From the NCBI GenBank assembly GCA_002714165.1, contig PAWT01000033.1, positions 1 through 16,689 on the forward strand: DNA of 16,689 nt, written 5' to 3'. The notes under the pieces are model-generated. The model was not told where the DNA came from, searched no databases, and saw nothing but the letters and a program-made list of their open reading frames with translations. Source of the stretch: Acidobacteriota bacterium (lineage in GTDB: Bacteria > Acidobacteriota > Vicinamibacteria > Vicinamibacterales > UBA823). Shown here piece after piece: positions 1 to 7,876 of this stretch. Positions within the stretch are counted from its first letter, which is position 1; the number at the start of each line of letters is the position of its first letter. The position numbers were made by a program, and so were the translations under genes.

Positions 1-417
1 TGGCGGCTGGCGGCCGAGCAAGGCTATCTGCCAGCGCAGACCGGGCTCGCGGGCCGATATTTCGATGGCCGGGGTATACCGCAGGATGAAGCGGAGGCGG
101 TGCGGTGGTACCGGCTGGCGGCCGAGCAGGGAGATGCCGAGGTATTAAGGTGGTTGCACCAGACTGCCGAGCAGGGCTCGATTCCAGCGCAAGGGAATCT
201 GGGGGAGATGTATGCCGCCGGACACGGGGTGGCGCCGGATGTGGTGCAGGCGCACCTGTGGCTGAGTCTTGCAGCGGTCCGAGCTTCGGCGGATCAGCGT
301 GAGGCTTACGGTGCCGCTCGAGATGTCGTTGCCCAGAGCATGACCCGTGAGGAACTTGCTGATGCCCAACGTCGCGCGCTCGCATGGGAGGCTGCACACC
401 CGTCTCACACGCAGTGA
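1..417 (+). CDS. Sel1-repeat (SLR/TPR-like) protein, 3' fragment
   Basis: The frame is open from the first base to a TGA at 415-417, so only the last 138 residues are present and the true start lies upstream. Sel1 repeats are alpha-helical hairpins of about 36 residues that mediate protein-protein contacts. AAEQG cores appear at fragment residues 4-8 and 40-44, and a TAEQG core at 55-59, followed by a GNLGEMYAAGHGV segment. The first spacing is the normal 36 residues and the second only 15, so the middle repeat has lost about 21 residues. The DNA shows this too: a 17-nt identical stretch occurs at 4-20 and 112-128. The last 50 or so residues are a non-repeat helical tail. Base composition is richer in GC than the genes that follow. 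No catalytic residues are visible. The family is confident, the function is unknown, and there is no clear tie to the glycan genes. Confidence 0.85.
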   Translation, partial: WRLAAEQGYLPAQTGLAGRYFDGRGIPQDEAEAVRWYRLAAEQGDAEVLRWLHQTAEQGSIPAQGNLGEMYAAGHGVAPDVVQAHLWLSLAAVRASADQREAYGAARDVVAQSMTREELADAQRRALAWEAAHPSHTQ

Positions 418-439
418 CACCCTACGTCAAGGTACTTTT

Positions 440-496
440 CAAGCCTGAATGGATGTGAGGTGCGCAATCGGCGGTTGTCTAAACCGCTCAGGCTTG
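440..496 (+). repeat. Nested inverted repeat in the spacer before the first GT4 gene
   Basis: A perfect 9-bp inverted repeat (CAAGCCTGA at 440-448 and its complement at 488-496) encloses a second perfect 6-bp hairpin, GCGGTT at 471-476 and AACCGC at 482-487, with a 5-nt loop. The inner 3' arm abuts the outer 3' arm, so a stacked or branched RNA fold is possible. No T-run follows, so it does not look like a standard intrinsic terminator for the Sel1 gene. It could be leader RNA of the glycosyltransferase transcript or a protein-binding site. The pairing is seen directly; any function is inference. Confidence 0.4.
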
Positions 497-533
497 TGCG
501 AGGAAATGACATTCCCGTGAGCAGCAAGTATTG

Positions 534-1790
534 ATGCGAATTCTTGTCAGCACTGATGCGTTTCCGCCGAACTGTGGAGGTAGTGGGTGGAGCACGTACG
601 AGTTGGTCAAGACGTTACGGGCGAGGGGTCATTACGTAGCGGTTTCTCGTCCTCATTTTGGCACGTCAGGGGCCCATCCGCTGACGATGTACGATGGCTT
701 CGCCGTTCGAGAGTACAAAGCGTGGGCACCACCCATACCATTCGTCCGGAACTATTTCACGAACGAGCGGCTCTACGGACGGTACGCGCGTGAACTCGGT
801 GAGATCATTCGGCAAGAACAGATCGACGTAGTGCATGCTCAGCATTTCCTGAGTAGCCCGGCGTCCGTACTGGCAGCACGGATGGAAGATCGGGCGGTCG
901 TATGTACCGTCAGAGACTACTGGCCCCTCTGCTACTGGTCTAACTTGATTCACGACCCCAAGGCGACGGGTCTCTGCCCGGCATGTACGCCGTTGATGAT
1001 GACTCGTTGTATCAGGCCGAGAGCACGATGGGCCTGGCCGCTTGCGCTGCCAGTCATTCCATATATGCGAAGAAATTTGGCCGGTAAGCGCCGCGCTCTT
1101 GGTCGGGCTGATGCGATCATTGCTGTGAGTACGGCAATCGCGTCTGACTTGCGATCACGGACGAGTGACCTTCAAGACACACGTGTCGAGGTCATTCCGA
1201 ATCCGGTCGATGTTGAAGGTATCCGGGCGGAGACTACTGACGACGGACCACCGCTCTCAGAACCGTATGCCGTATACGTAGGTAAACTTGCCCAAAATAA
1301 AGGCGCCAAGAGACTCATACCTGCGATCGTACGTGCAAGACTTCGTTGGCCGGTGGTCGTGGTGGGTGATGGGCCTCAGCGGATGGAAGTTGCGGCGGAG
1401 GCTGCACGCTCGAACGTGGATGTTCGCTTCCAAGGTTGGCTGCCTCGGGTGGAAGCGCTTCGCTGGTTGAAGCATGCGTCGGTCCTTGTCTTTCCCTCGC
1501 ACGGCCCGGAATCCTTAAGTCGGGTGCTGTTGGAAGCTGCTGTGCTCGGTGTGCCGACGGCCGCGATGGACACGGGAGGTACCCGCGACATTGTGAAGCA
1601 CGAAGAAACTGGCTTGTTGTCGAAAACGTTCGAGGACTTGGGAGACGATGTACGCCGCCTAAGCGAAGATCATGCATTGAGACACCGGTTGAGTGAGGGT
1701 GCTCGGGACAGGGTCGAGCGACGGTTTGCAGCCCCAGTCGTCGTAGATCGAATTGAAGCGCTCTATCGCAATGTGGTGAGGCGGAGATGA
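534..1790 (+). CDS. GT4-family glycosyltransferase with a four-cysteine insert
   Basis: A retaining GT-B glycosyltransferase that would transfer a sugar from a nucleotide-sugar donor onto a growing glycan at the cytoplasmic face of the membrane. Residues below count from a TTG at 531, one codon before the preferred ATG at 534. The N-terminal acceptor domain opens with ILVSTDAFPPNCGGSG. The C-terminal donor domain shows IPNPVD (222-227), YVGKLAQNKG (249-258), VVGDGP (277-282) and the EX7E pair E327/E335. Four cysteines (C134, C149, C152, C160) cluster in an insert after a DYWPLC motif and may bind metal. No strong ribosome-binding site precedes 531 or 534. Its last codons overlap the next GT4 gene by 4 nt (ATGA), implying co-translation. 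Donor and acceptor sugars cannot be read from sequence. Confidence 0.93.
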   Translation: MRILVSTDAFPPNCGGSGWSTYELVKTLRARGHYVAVSRPHFGTSGAHPLTMYDGFAVREYKAWAPPIPFVRNYFTNERLYGRYARELGEIIRQEQIDVVHAQHFLSSPASVLAARMEDRAVVCTVRDYWPLCYWSNLIHDPKATGLCPACTPLMMTRCIRPRARWAWPLALPVIPYMRRNLAGKRRALGRADAIIAVSTAIASDLRSRTSDLQDTRVEVIPNPVDVEGIRAETTDDGPPLSEPYAVYVGKLAQNKGAKRLIPAIVRARLRWPVVVVGDGPQRMEVAAEAARSNVDVRFQGWLPRVEALRWLKHASVLVFPSHGPESLSRVLLEAAVLGVPTAAMDTGGTRDIVKHEETGLLSKTFEDLGDDVRRLSEDHALRHRLSEGARDRVERRFAAPVVVDRIEALYRNVVRRR

Positions 1791-3058
1791 GCGACTCGTC
1801 GATCCGAGTGGCGTTAGTGAGTCGTGCGAGTGCGGCCCTGCACGGTCCTGGCGGACTTGAGCGGCATGTCGACGACCTCGCATGTCAACTACTGGACCGC
1901 GGCGTTGCCGTTACGCTGATTACTAGGCCCGCCTCTCGAACAAGCGCTGAGGCTGACTGGCTTCGTGACGAACGGCTGACGCTGAAAACCATTCGATATC
2001 GAACTTTTCCGTTCGCCGGTCGCCGTGGGACAACGATCCTCGACCGAAATACTGCCTATCTCTACTTCGGCTTCAATGCCGGACGACAAGCGGCACGGCT
2101 CTTAAGCGACGGCCATGTCGATCTGGTACATGGTCATGGTGCGAGTGTACTTGGTGCAGTTTTGCCAGCGCCCACTGCAAAGGTTCCGCTCGTTTTGACG
2201 CCGCACGGCATGGAAGAGTTTGGTGGGACCGATTTATTCCAGACTGGATTGAAGCGTATTGCCTATCGCCCTCTACAGACTGCGGTTCGTCGGTGCGCGC
2301 GCTACGCGACCAGAATTCTTGCGACAGACCAGGCACTCGTATCGAACACGGTAACTAACTTACGTGTTCCGGAATCGTCCGTTCGTGTCGTTCCCAACGC
2401 TGTGGACCTTGGTCGGTGCGATGCACTGGCTGGACCGACCGAAGGAGCAAAGATACGTAGCGTTTGGGATATCCCCAGTGCTGACAGGGTGTTTCTCAGT
2501 GTGGGCCGCGTTGAGAAGAACAAAGGTTTTAACGTTCTTGCCGGTGCTCTTGCACAGGCCTGCCGAGATTCTGAATTTCGCCGATGGCGGTGGGTCATCG
2601 TGGGTGACGGACATTACCGTTCTACCTTGGAGCGAATCGTTCGGCAACTTGGGTTGCAAGATCGGACGCTTTTTGTTGGCGCGACGACCGATCGTGAACT
2701 GCACGCCTGGTACGAGGCGGCGACGGTGTTCGTGCACCCCACTCTTTATGAAGGCAGCTCAATCGTCACGCTGGAAGCGATGGCACATAGTAGGCCCGTT
2801 GTGGCTTCGCGGGTCGGAGGGTTGCCTGACAAAGTGTTACCTGAGGTTACTGGTTGGTTGGTCTCGCCAGGGGATGCTGCAGACTTGGGGCATGCTTTAA
2901 CTGAGGTTCTTCACCTGGAGGAACATCTTCCTAGGATGGGTGAAGCTGGCCGGGCGCTCGTCGAGCGGTGTTTTTCTTGGCCCAGCGTTACTGAGCGCTT
3001 GTTGTCGCACTATGATGAAGTGCTGGCAGAGTGTGCCTCTTTGAGGGCGAGCAGGTGA
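1787..3058 (+). CDS. GT4-family glycosyltransferase
   Basis: A 423-residue retaining GT-B enzyme, second gene of a two-gene plus-strand unit. The start is ATG 1787, inside an ATGA overlap with the preceding stop and 5 nt after a good TGAGG ribosome-binding site at 1777-1781. The N-terminal domain begins RVALVSRASAALHGPGGLERHV, with the glycine-rich loop that holds the acceptor side. HGHG (115-118) and TPHGMEEFG (138-146) are typical for GT4. The donor domain has VPNAVD (202-207), SVGRVEKNKG (238-247), VGDG (272-275) and the EX7E pair E322/E330, then GGLPDKV. It probably adds a sugar next to that added by its partner. The gene ends 41 bp from the convergent GT9 gene; I see no clear terminator hairpin in that gap. 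Specific sugar unknown. Confidence 0.93.
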   Translation: MSDSSIRVALVSRASAALHGPGGLERHVDDLACQLLDRGVAVTLITRPASRTSAEADWLRDERLTLKTIRYRTFPFAGRRGTTILDRNTAYLYFGFNAGRQAARLLSDGHVDLVHGHGASVLGAVLPAPTAKVPLVLTPHGMEEFGGTDLFQTGLKRIAYRPLQTAVRRCARYATRILATDQALVSNTVTNLRVPESSVRVVPNAVDLGRCDALAGPTEGAKIRSVWDIPSADRVFLSVGRVEKNKGFNVLAGALAQACRDSEFRRWRWVIVGDGHYRSTLERIVRQLGLQDRTLFVGATTDRELHAWYEAATVFVHPTLYEGSSIVTLEAMAHSRPVVASRVGGLPDKVLPEVTGWLVSPGDAADLGHALTEVLHLEEHLPRMGEAGRALVERCFSWPSVTERLLSHYDEVLAECASLRASR

Positions 3059-3099
3059 CTGTGCCCGTCGGTCTACCTATTTTTCATGGTCGTCCTGGC

Positions 3100-4278
3100 C
3101 TACTCCATCCCTTGGTCAGCGAGTAAGTCGTTGGCAGCTGCGACTACTTGATCCACTTCGACACCGACCAGACAATCTGGCACGTGCCCGACGCACCGAG
3201 ACGGCGGGCGACGGATCTGGTTGCACGGACTGCACCAGATGTTAACTCGCACGACGCGACTGCGGGATGTCAAGGGGCCGTAGTTGGTCGGGTCCGACGG
3301 ACCAAAGACCGCAACGATTGGGGTTCCCATAGCAGCGGCAAGATGCATTGGACCAGTATCGCCGGTGATGAATAGCGAGAGATGTTCAAGAATGACCGCG
3401 AGGCGCGGAAGGTCTAGCACGCCTGAAAGGTCGGCAACGGGGAGGTCACTGGGAAGCGCCGTCTTTACTCGGTCCACTTCTGCACGGTCTTCAGCAGAAC
3501 CGGTCAGCACGATTGTTGCGCCCCGTGACCTGGCCAACCTAGTAGCGGCTTCGGCGAACCGAGTTGGGTCCCACTGTTTGATCGCGCGTCCACCGCTAGC
3601 ATGAATGCCGATCGCCGGCCGGCCGATTTGCCTCAGCACATCCTCAACTTGTGTTCTCACGGATTCCGGAATGACAAGAGGTAACGAATCATCAGTGGCC
3701 CCACTGTCTTGAGAATGAGGCAGAATTGTGTCAACCAGACGCACGGCATTTGTTGCAATGTGTGCTTGGCGGTCGTATGTGGCGCGATCGGTCAGAAAAG
3801 CTCCGCCACCTTTAATATCAAAACCTACCCGGCGCGGTGCTCCGCAAAGGGCCATGAGGGCATTTGACCTGATGTCCCCTTCGAAATTGAAGGCAAGGTC
3901 ATATTGAGCCGTGCGCCAGCGCGAAGCCTGACGCGTCAACTTGAGGTAGCCGGTTTCCTGGTGTCCTCTGGCCAACCAAGGTGCATCGACGGTTTCAACG
4001 TGGTCGACCACCGTCAGCAATCGCGCCAGTGACGCGTTCCAGCTTCCAACCACCAAATCGATGGTCGCCGCTGGGAACGCCGCGCGAAGCTTCAAGAGAG
4101 CAGGTAGCGTCATCAGTAGGTCGCCGATACGTTCCAGGCGAAGCAGCAGAATGCGAGTGGGTTGATGAGGAATAGCCGTCGAGCGACGTGTGATTACAGC
4201 ACCCACCGATAAGGCAAGGTCCGTGGCCCCGACCAGCCATCGCTCAGCGCGGTTATGGATGTGAAGGTGATCAAACAC
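3100..4278 (-). CDS. GT9-family (heptosyltransferase-like) glycosyltransferase
   Basis: A GT-B enzyme of the ADP-heptose:LPS heptosyltransferase family (WaaC/WaaF/WaaQ type), 392 residues. In characterised members it transfers L-glycero-D-manno-heptose onto LPS inner core at the cytoplasmic face. Seen here: RILLLRLERIGDLLMTLPAL (42-61), the family's N-terminal IGD signature, IGIHASGG (223-230) and the donor-binding GDTGPMHLAAAMGTP (306-320) followed by FGPSDP. A C-terminal CSPC (349-352) with C362 and C369 matches a cysteine pattern common in this family. The start is a GTG at 4278, only 5 nt after the stop of the upstream GT-C gene, with AGG just ahead of it, so translation is probably coupled. 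About 40 residues precede the first beta strand, a little long. Members of this family outside LPS loci use other donors, so heptose is likely but not proven. Confidence 0.9.
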   Translation of the reverse strand: MFDHLHIHNRAERWLVGATDLALSVGAVITRRSTAIPHQPTRILLLRLERIGDLLMTLPALLKLRAAFPAATIDLVVGSWNASLARLLTVVDHVETVDAPWLARGHQETGYLKLTRQASRWRTAQYDLAFNFEGDIRSNALMALCGAPRRVGFDIKGGGAFLTDRATYDRQAHIATNAVRLVDTILPHSQDSGATDDSLPLVIPESVRTQVEDVLRQIGRPAIGIHASGGRAIKQWDPTRFAEAATRLARSRGATIVLTGSAEDRAEVDRVKTALPSDLPVADLSGVLDLPRLAVILEHLSLFITGDTGPMHLAAAMGTPIVAVFGPSDPTNYGPLTSRSRVVRVNIWCSPCNQIRRPPSRCVGHVPDCLVGVEVDQVVAAANDLLADQGME

Positions 4279-4283
4279 CTGCC

Positions 4284-6842
4284 TTATTGTATCTCCACGC
4301 GATCGACCATCACACCCAGATCGCGATTGTCGGGTACGCTCAGTACTTGGGACGGATTCCAGGTGTTGGTGAGTAATGTGAGGCTCGTCGTTTCTCGTCG
4401 TTCCGCCATTACTGAAGCGAGGCTTGGTGGAATGGAGAAGGTGTAGGGATGAAACCCGTTGGTGATAGCCACGTCACCGAGTAGGACGTCATCGAGATAG
4501 ACCGCAACGCGCGCAGGAATGACGTTATCGGGACGGTCGCCATCACTCATCCAGAGTGTCAGTGCTTGAGCATTCGCCGAAGTGTCCAAAATGGCAATAT
4601 GAGATTCTTCACGAGACCAGCGAAAAGTGACCTGTTCTCCCGCCTGAGGAGTTCCTCCGAGCAATGACAATTGCTCCTTCGAATGAAATTCGAGGACGTG
4701 TAGGTCATCCATTGTGCCAATATCGAGCGAAAATGGCCCTGGTACACGAATGGTCTCGTCGAATTGATAGATGCCAAAATCAAACTCTTTTTGGTCCACC
4801 GCTCTCGGGTAGGTATTTAGGAGCGATTGGTATTCTGGTACTTGGAATCTCTCAGAACCCACCGGGTTGACGGTCGCAAACGACAGTAAGTCTGTCCGAC
4901 CGCCTCCAAGAAAGAAGATGTTTTGATATTCCGTTCGAGCCCAGGTCAGAAATTCCAGAAAAGCATTTCTATTAGGTTCGGAGTCGCTGAAGACGAGCAC
5001 ATTTCGACCATAGATGTAGGCGAGTGGTAACGCTAGAACATGAAGGTCAGACGCAGCTCTGGACTCCACAATGACGAGATCACGATCGCCGAACTGGCTG
5101 GCAAGTTCCTCAAGCTTCGGAATCACGCCTTCGTATTCGATGTGATTAAGCAATGGACGTGACGCGGCTAAATACTGTTGGCTCAGGAGTCCCACGAACA
5201 CGATACCAATCACAACCCGAACCACGAGGGTGATTCGTTCTCGCAGCATTCGTGGCCACCTCGAACCGACCCCCCAGAATGCCGCTGTGGTGATCAGCAA
5301 CATCGACATTGGGAGAATGATTGGGAGGAACCGCCTCGTCATCCAGAAATGCTCAGGCACTATTCGGATTTTGTAAAAGAAGAAGAACGAAAATGTAACA
5401 AGACTCAAGATTAGTGCGGAGTTCCGCCAGAACGACTGGCGGACCAGTAGGGCGAATCCGAGTAGAGCAGCAACAAGCCCGTAGGGTGACAAATAGTACG
5501 CTGCATAAGTTCGAAGTGCGAATGCATCATGAGCGGCGAGTCGTCCGCCTGGTGTACGAAGAAAGTATGCGTAAGCGGCTGCTAGGATCACGACACCACT
5601 GACGACTCCTGGCAACCAACGCCGAATTTGTGCACAAGCGGTTTCTGAGCGGATTGCTACGAGCAGCAGGACGACCGCGGCCGCACCGAGACTAAGTAGG
5701 AGAATGTGGACCGTCTGCAGGTTCTGAACGAATCCGATCGGCTGTGCAGCATAGGGTGTGAGCACCGCCACGAAATACCAAGTTGCGAGCCCCAGCCAGA
5801 GTATCGCCGGACCGATGAAGCCGATGCGAGGCCGTCGTCCCTCAGCCGCACCGGCGAGGCAGGCCAGACTGACCGCTGCCCAGGCCAGTATCGCTGGCAG
5901 CCTTACGAAGAGTGACAGGCCGAGGAGCGTGGCCGCTAGGGGACCAAAAAATCGATCGCCATCGCTGTGAGCGCGAGCGAACGCTAGCAACGCAGCCAAC
6001 AAAGTAGCTTGGAGGACGAGCTCAGAGTTTGGGTACCGGCTGAACCAGACCTGTGCGACGTGTACCGCCAGCAAAACAGAACCTGTGAATGCTGGCAAAG
6101 TTCCGACCGCCCGTGCTCCAACGAAATACAACGCCAATAGGCCAAGGATTGCCCAGATACCGATGACCTGTCGGGCTCCCGTCAGGCCATTCAGGCCGTA
6201 ACCAATGGAGACCCAGGCTGGATAGAGATGTGGAAATTGCCCCACAACCTTTCCAGAAGCAGGTTCAGTGACAAAGTACCCCATGAACCGAAGTCCGTAA
6301 TAAGTGTCGTCATCATGGCGAGGAATAAAGAGGTCTCGCGAGTTAGGCGGTAGTGACGCGATTTGTGGATCCCGCGTGACGAGCGCACCGCGTTGGGCGA
6401 TCTGGATCCCCTCGTTCACATATACGCCCGGGTCCTTCCCGCCTATGATGTATTCCGAGGAGGGAAAGTACAACCAGGCTCCAAGAGCTATCAACGTGAG
6501 CGGTGCCAAGACGGTGAGGTTTGGCCGTGGGGCCTCAGGGGGCAATCGTAACCGGCCACGTGCGAGGAGCACGAACACCAGACTTAGGATGATGTTTGCT
6601 GCGAGTAACCGTTCGAAGCTGTACTGCTCCGCGACCGCCAAGCCTAGGGCGATTATCGACGTCAGTGAGAGACTAATGAAAACTCCCCAGAAACAGCGCT
6701 CCTCGGCGGCTAGCGTTGCGCGTCGCCAGCGATCGGCGACCGGCGACCGGAAGATAATGGCGCCTGGCAGGTAGGCGATCACGCCAAGGGCGACCAGCTG
6801 ATACAACATAGGATGCGAGTTGCCGAAACGCGACGTCGGCAC
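4284..6842 (-). CDS. Polytopic GT-C glycosyltransferase (GT39/ArnT-like) with C-terminal beta-rich domain
   Basis: An 852-residue integral membrane protein. Many hydrophobic segments lie between residues 12 and 560, followed by a soluble tail of about 290 residues. GT-C enzymes use polyprenyl-phosphate-linked sugars and act on the periplasmic side. The first large loop carries GGKDPGVYVNEG (134-145), where D137 is placed like the catalytic acidic residue of GT-C enzymes, and RYPNSE (269-274). Residues about 570-690 look like an alpha/beta segment. Residues about 700-852 are beta-rich and end in a TWNP...DNRDLGV...V pattern (827-849), suggesting a jelly-roll or carbohydrate-binding fold; that is inference. 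The GTG at 6842 is used here. ATG 6809 (MLYQLVALG) begins right at the first membrane helix and is an equally good start; neither has a strong ribosome-binding site. It is first in a minus-strand pair with the GT9 gene. Confidence 0.82.
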   Translation of the reverse strand: MPTSRFGNSHPMLYQLVALGVIAYLPGAIIFRSPVADRWRRATLAAEERCFWGVFISLSLTSIIALGLAVAEQYSFERLLAANIILSLVFVLLARGRLRLPPEAPRPNLTVLAPLTLIALGAWLYFPSSEYIIGGKDPGVYVNEGIQIAQRGALVTRDPQIASLPPNSRDLFIPRHDDDTYYGLRFMGYFVTEPASGKVVGQFPHLYPAWVSIGYGLNGLTGARQVIGIWAILGLLALYFVGARAVGTLPAFTGSVLLAVHVAQVWFSRYPNSELVLQATLLAALLAFARAHSDGDRFFGPLAATLLGLSLFVRLPAILAWAAVSLACLAGAAEGRRPRIGFIGPAILWLGLATWYFVAVLTPYAAQPIGFVQNLQTVHILLLSLGAAAVVLLLVAIRSETACAQIRRWLPGVVSGVVILAAAYAYFLRTPGGRLAAHDAFALRTYAAYYLSPYGLVAALLGFALLVRQSFWRNSALILSLVTFSFFFFYKIRIVPEHFWMTRRFLPIILPMSMLLITTAAFWGVGSRWPRMLRERITLVVRVVIGIVFVGLLSQQYLAASRPLLNHIEYEGVIPKLEELASQFGDRDLVIVESRAASDLHVLALPLAYIYGRNVLVFSDSEPNRNAFLEFLTWARTEYQNIFFLGGGRTDLLSFATVNPVGSERFQVPEYQSLLNTYPRAVDQKEFDFGIYQFDETIRVPGPFSLDIGTMDDLHVLEFHSKEQLSLLGGTPQAGEQVTFRWSREESHIAILDTSANAQALTLWMSDGDRPDNVIPARVAVYLDDVLLGDVAITNGFHPYTFSIPPSLASVMAERRETTSLTLLTNTWNPSQVLSVPDNRDLGVMVDRVEIQ

Positions 6843-6934
6843 TCCGGCTCAGAAGTGTAACGCAAGTTCTTGCATGAGTAGAATGGTGCCACTGCTGAAT
6901 CCCTGTTTGGCTTGCAGCGAGGGATTATCATTTG

Positions 6935-7876
6935 ATGATGAGCGATGAACGGCGCTGTTGCGTTATGTGTGGACCGCCGGCCGTTTCGGAGCATCTCTTC
7001 CGCAAGGGGGCCTACGCGATTCTGCGGTGCCGTTTGTGCGGGTTGATATTTGCCAGCCCGCATCCGACCCACGACGAGCTGGAACAGATCTATTCGGAGT
7101 CGTTCTTCCAGGTGGGCGAGAAATTTGCTGGCCAGGCAGGGAGTTCGGGCAGACTAAATGCTGAGCACCGTGTGCGACGGCTGCTTACGACGCCCGGTGT
7201 CATACGCGGCAACTGGCTTGACGTTGGCTGTGCTACCGGCGATTTTATGTTGGCAGCTCGACCGCATGTCGGGCACATCGCTGGCGTTGAGATGTCAATG
7301 TATGCAGCTGAGCAAACTCGAGCTAAGGGCCTACAGGACGTGGTGGTCGGAGATTTCCTGAGGGCGAGCCTGGGCAACGATCCTGTCGATATTGTGACGA
7401 TGTGGGACGTCATTGAACACGTGCCGGACCCACTGGCGTTCCTGCGCCATGCGTTTCAACTACTGCGCAATGGTGGCCTGATCGCCTTGAGCACGGGAGA
7501 CATCGGGAGCTTGGTTGCCCGGGTGATGGGACGTTTCTGGCATCTCATGATCCCGCCCCGTCACCTTTACTTCTTTTCGCCTGTCACAATCAGAAATTTA
7601 CTTAGCCAGGCTGGCTTTGAGGCCGTGGTGGTTTCCAAGCCGGGCAAGCGGGTACCGCTTGACTTCGCCCTCTGGAAACTGGCGTCCCTTGTCACGCCTC
7701 GTGCTGGTTCGGCTGCGCTAAGGCTGGGCGCGTTGACTCATCTCGGTCACTTGGCACCGTTTGTCAACTTGTGGGACATCATGACCATCGTTGCACGAAA
7801 GCGACCGCTAGGGATGACCCCGTCCCCTGAGGACGTTTCGACACATCAATATGATTCCTTAGTCAATCGGTCGTAG
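6935..7876 (+). CDS. Class I SAM-dependent methyltransferase with N-terminal Cys4 motif
   Basis: A Rossmann-fold methyltransferase (Methyltransf_23-like). Residues below count from TTG 6932, one codon before the chosen ATG. Motif I is LDVGCATGDF (96-105), the acidic end of strand 2 is GVE (118-120), and the post-motif WDVIEHVPDP (158-167) is typical of small-molecule and sugar methyltransferases. Two CxxC pairs, C10/C13 and C33/C36, sit at the N-terminus and may form a zinc ribbon. Helical or hydrophobic stretches near 205-290 include IPPRHLYFFS, a motif seen in methyltransferases of polysaccharide loci. A GAGGGA at 6919-6924 favours ATG 6935 or nearby starts. The gene is transcribed away from the GT-C gene, with 92 bp between, and its last 31 bp overlap the convergent GT4 gene. 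It may cap or decorate the glycan; the substrate is not determinable. Confidence 0.88.
   Translation: MMSDERRCCVMCGPPAVSEHLFRKGAYAILRCRLCGLIFASPHPTHDELEQIYSESFFQVGEKFAGQAGSSGRLNAEHRVRRLLTTPGVIRGNWLDVGCATGDFMLAARPHVGHIAGVEMSMYAAEQTRAKGLQDVVVGDFLRASLGNDPVDIVTMWDVIEHVPDPLAFLRHAFQLLRNGGLIALSTGDIGSLVARVMGRFWHLMIPPRHLYFFSPVTIRNLLSQAGFEAVVVSKPGKRVPLDFALWKLASLVTPRAGSAALRLGALTHLGHLAPFVNLWDIMTIVARKRPLGMTPSPEDVSTHQYDSLVNRS

Noticed and set aside
2364..2900. Second plus-strand open frame of 178 codons within the second GT4 gene
   Set aside because: It lies wholly inside a GT4 gene with all expected motifs and its translation resembles no protein family, so it is an out-of-frame shadow.
3059..3099. Terminator between the convergent GT4 and GT9 genes
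   Set aside because: The 41-bp gap has no convincing inverted repeat; a short T-run (CTATTTTTC) lacks a stem before it.
6304..6774. Plus-strand open frame of 156 codons opposite the GT-C gene
   Set aside because: It is antisense to the GT-C N-terminal membrane region, with low-complexity Arg/Ser-rich translation and no ribosome-binding site of note.
6843..6934. Promoter for the methyltransferase (TAGAAT at 6879-6884)
   Set aside because: The -10-like box is good, but no matching -35 is found at the right distance, so it is not listed as a feature.
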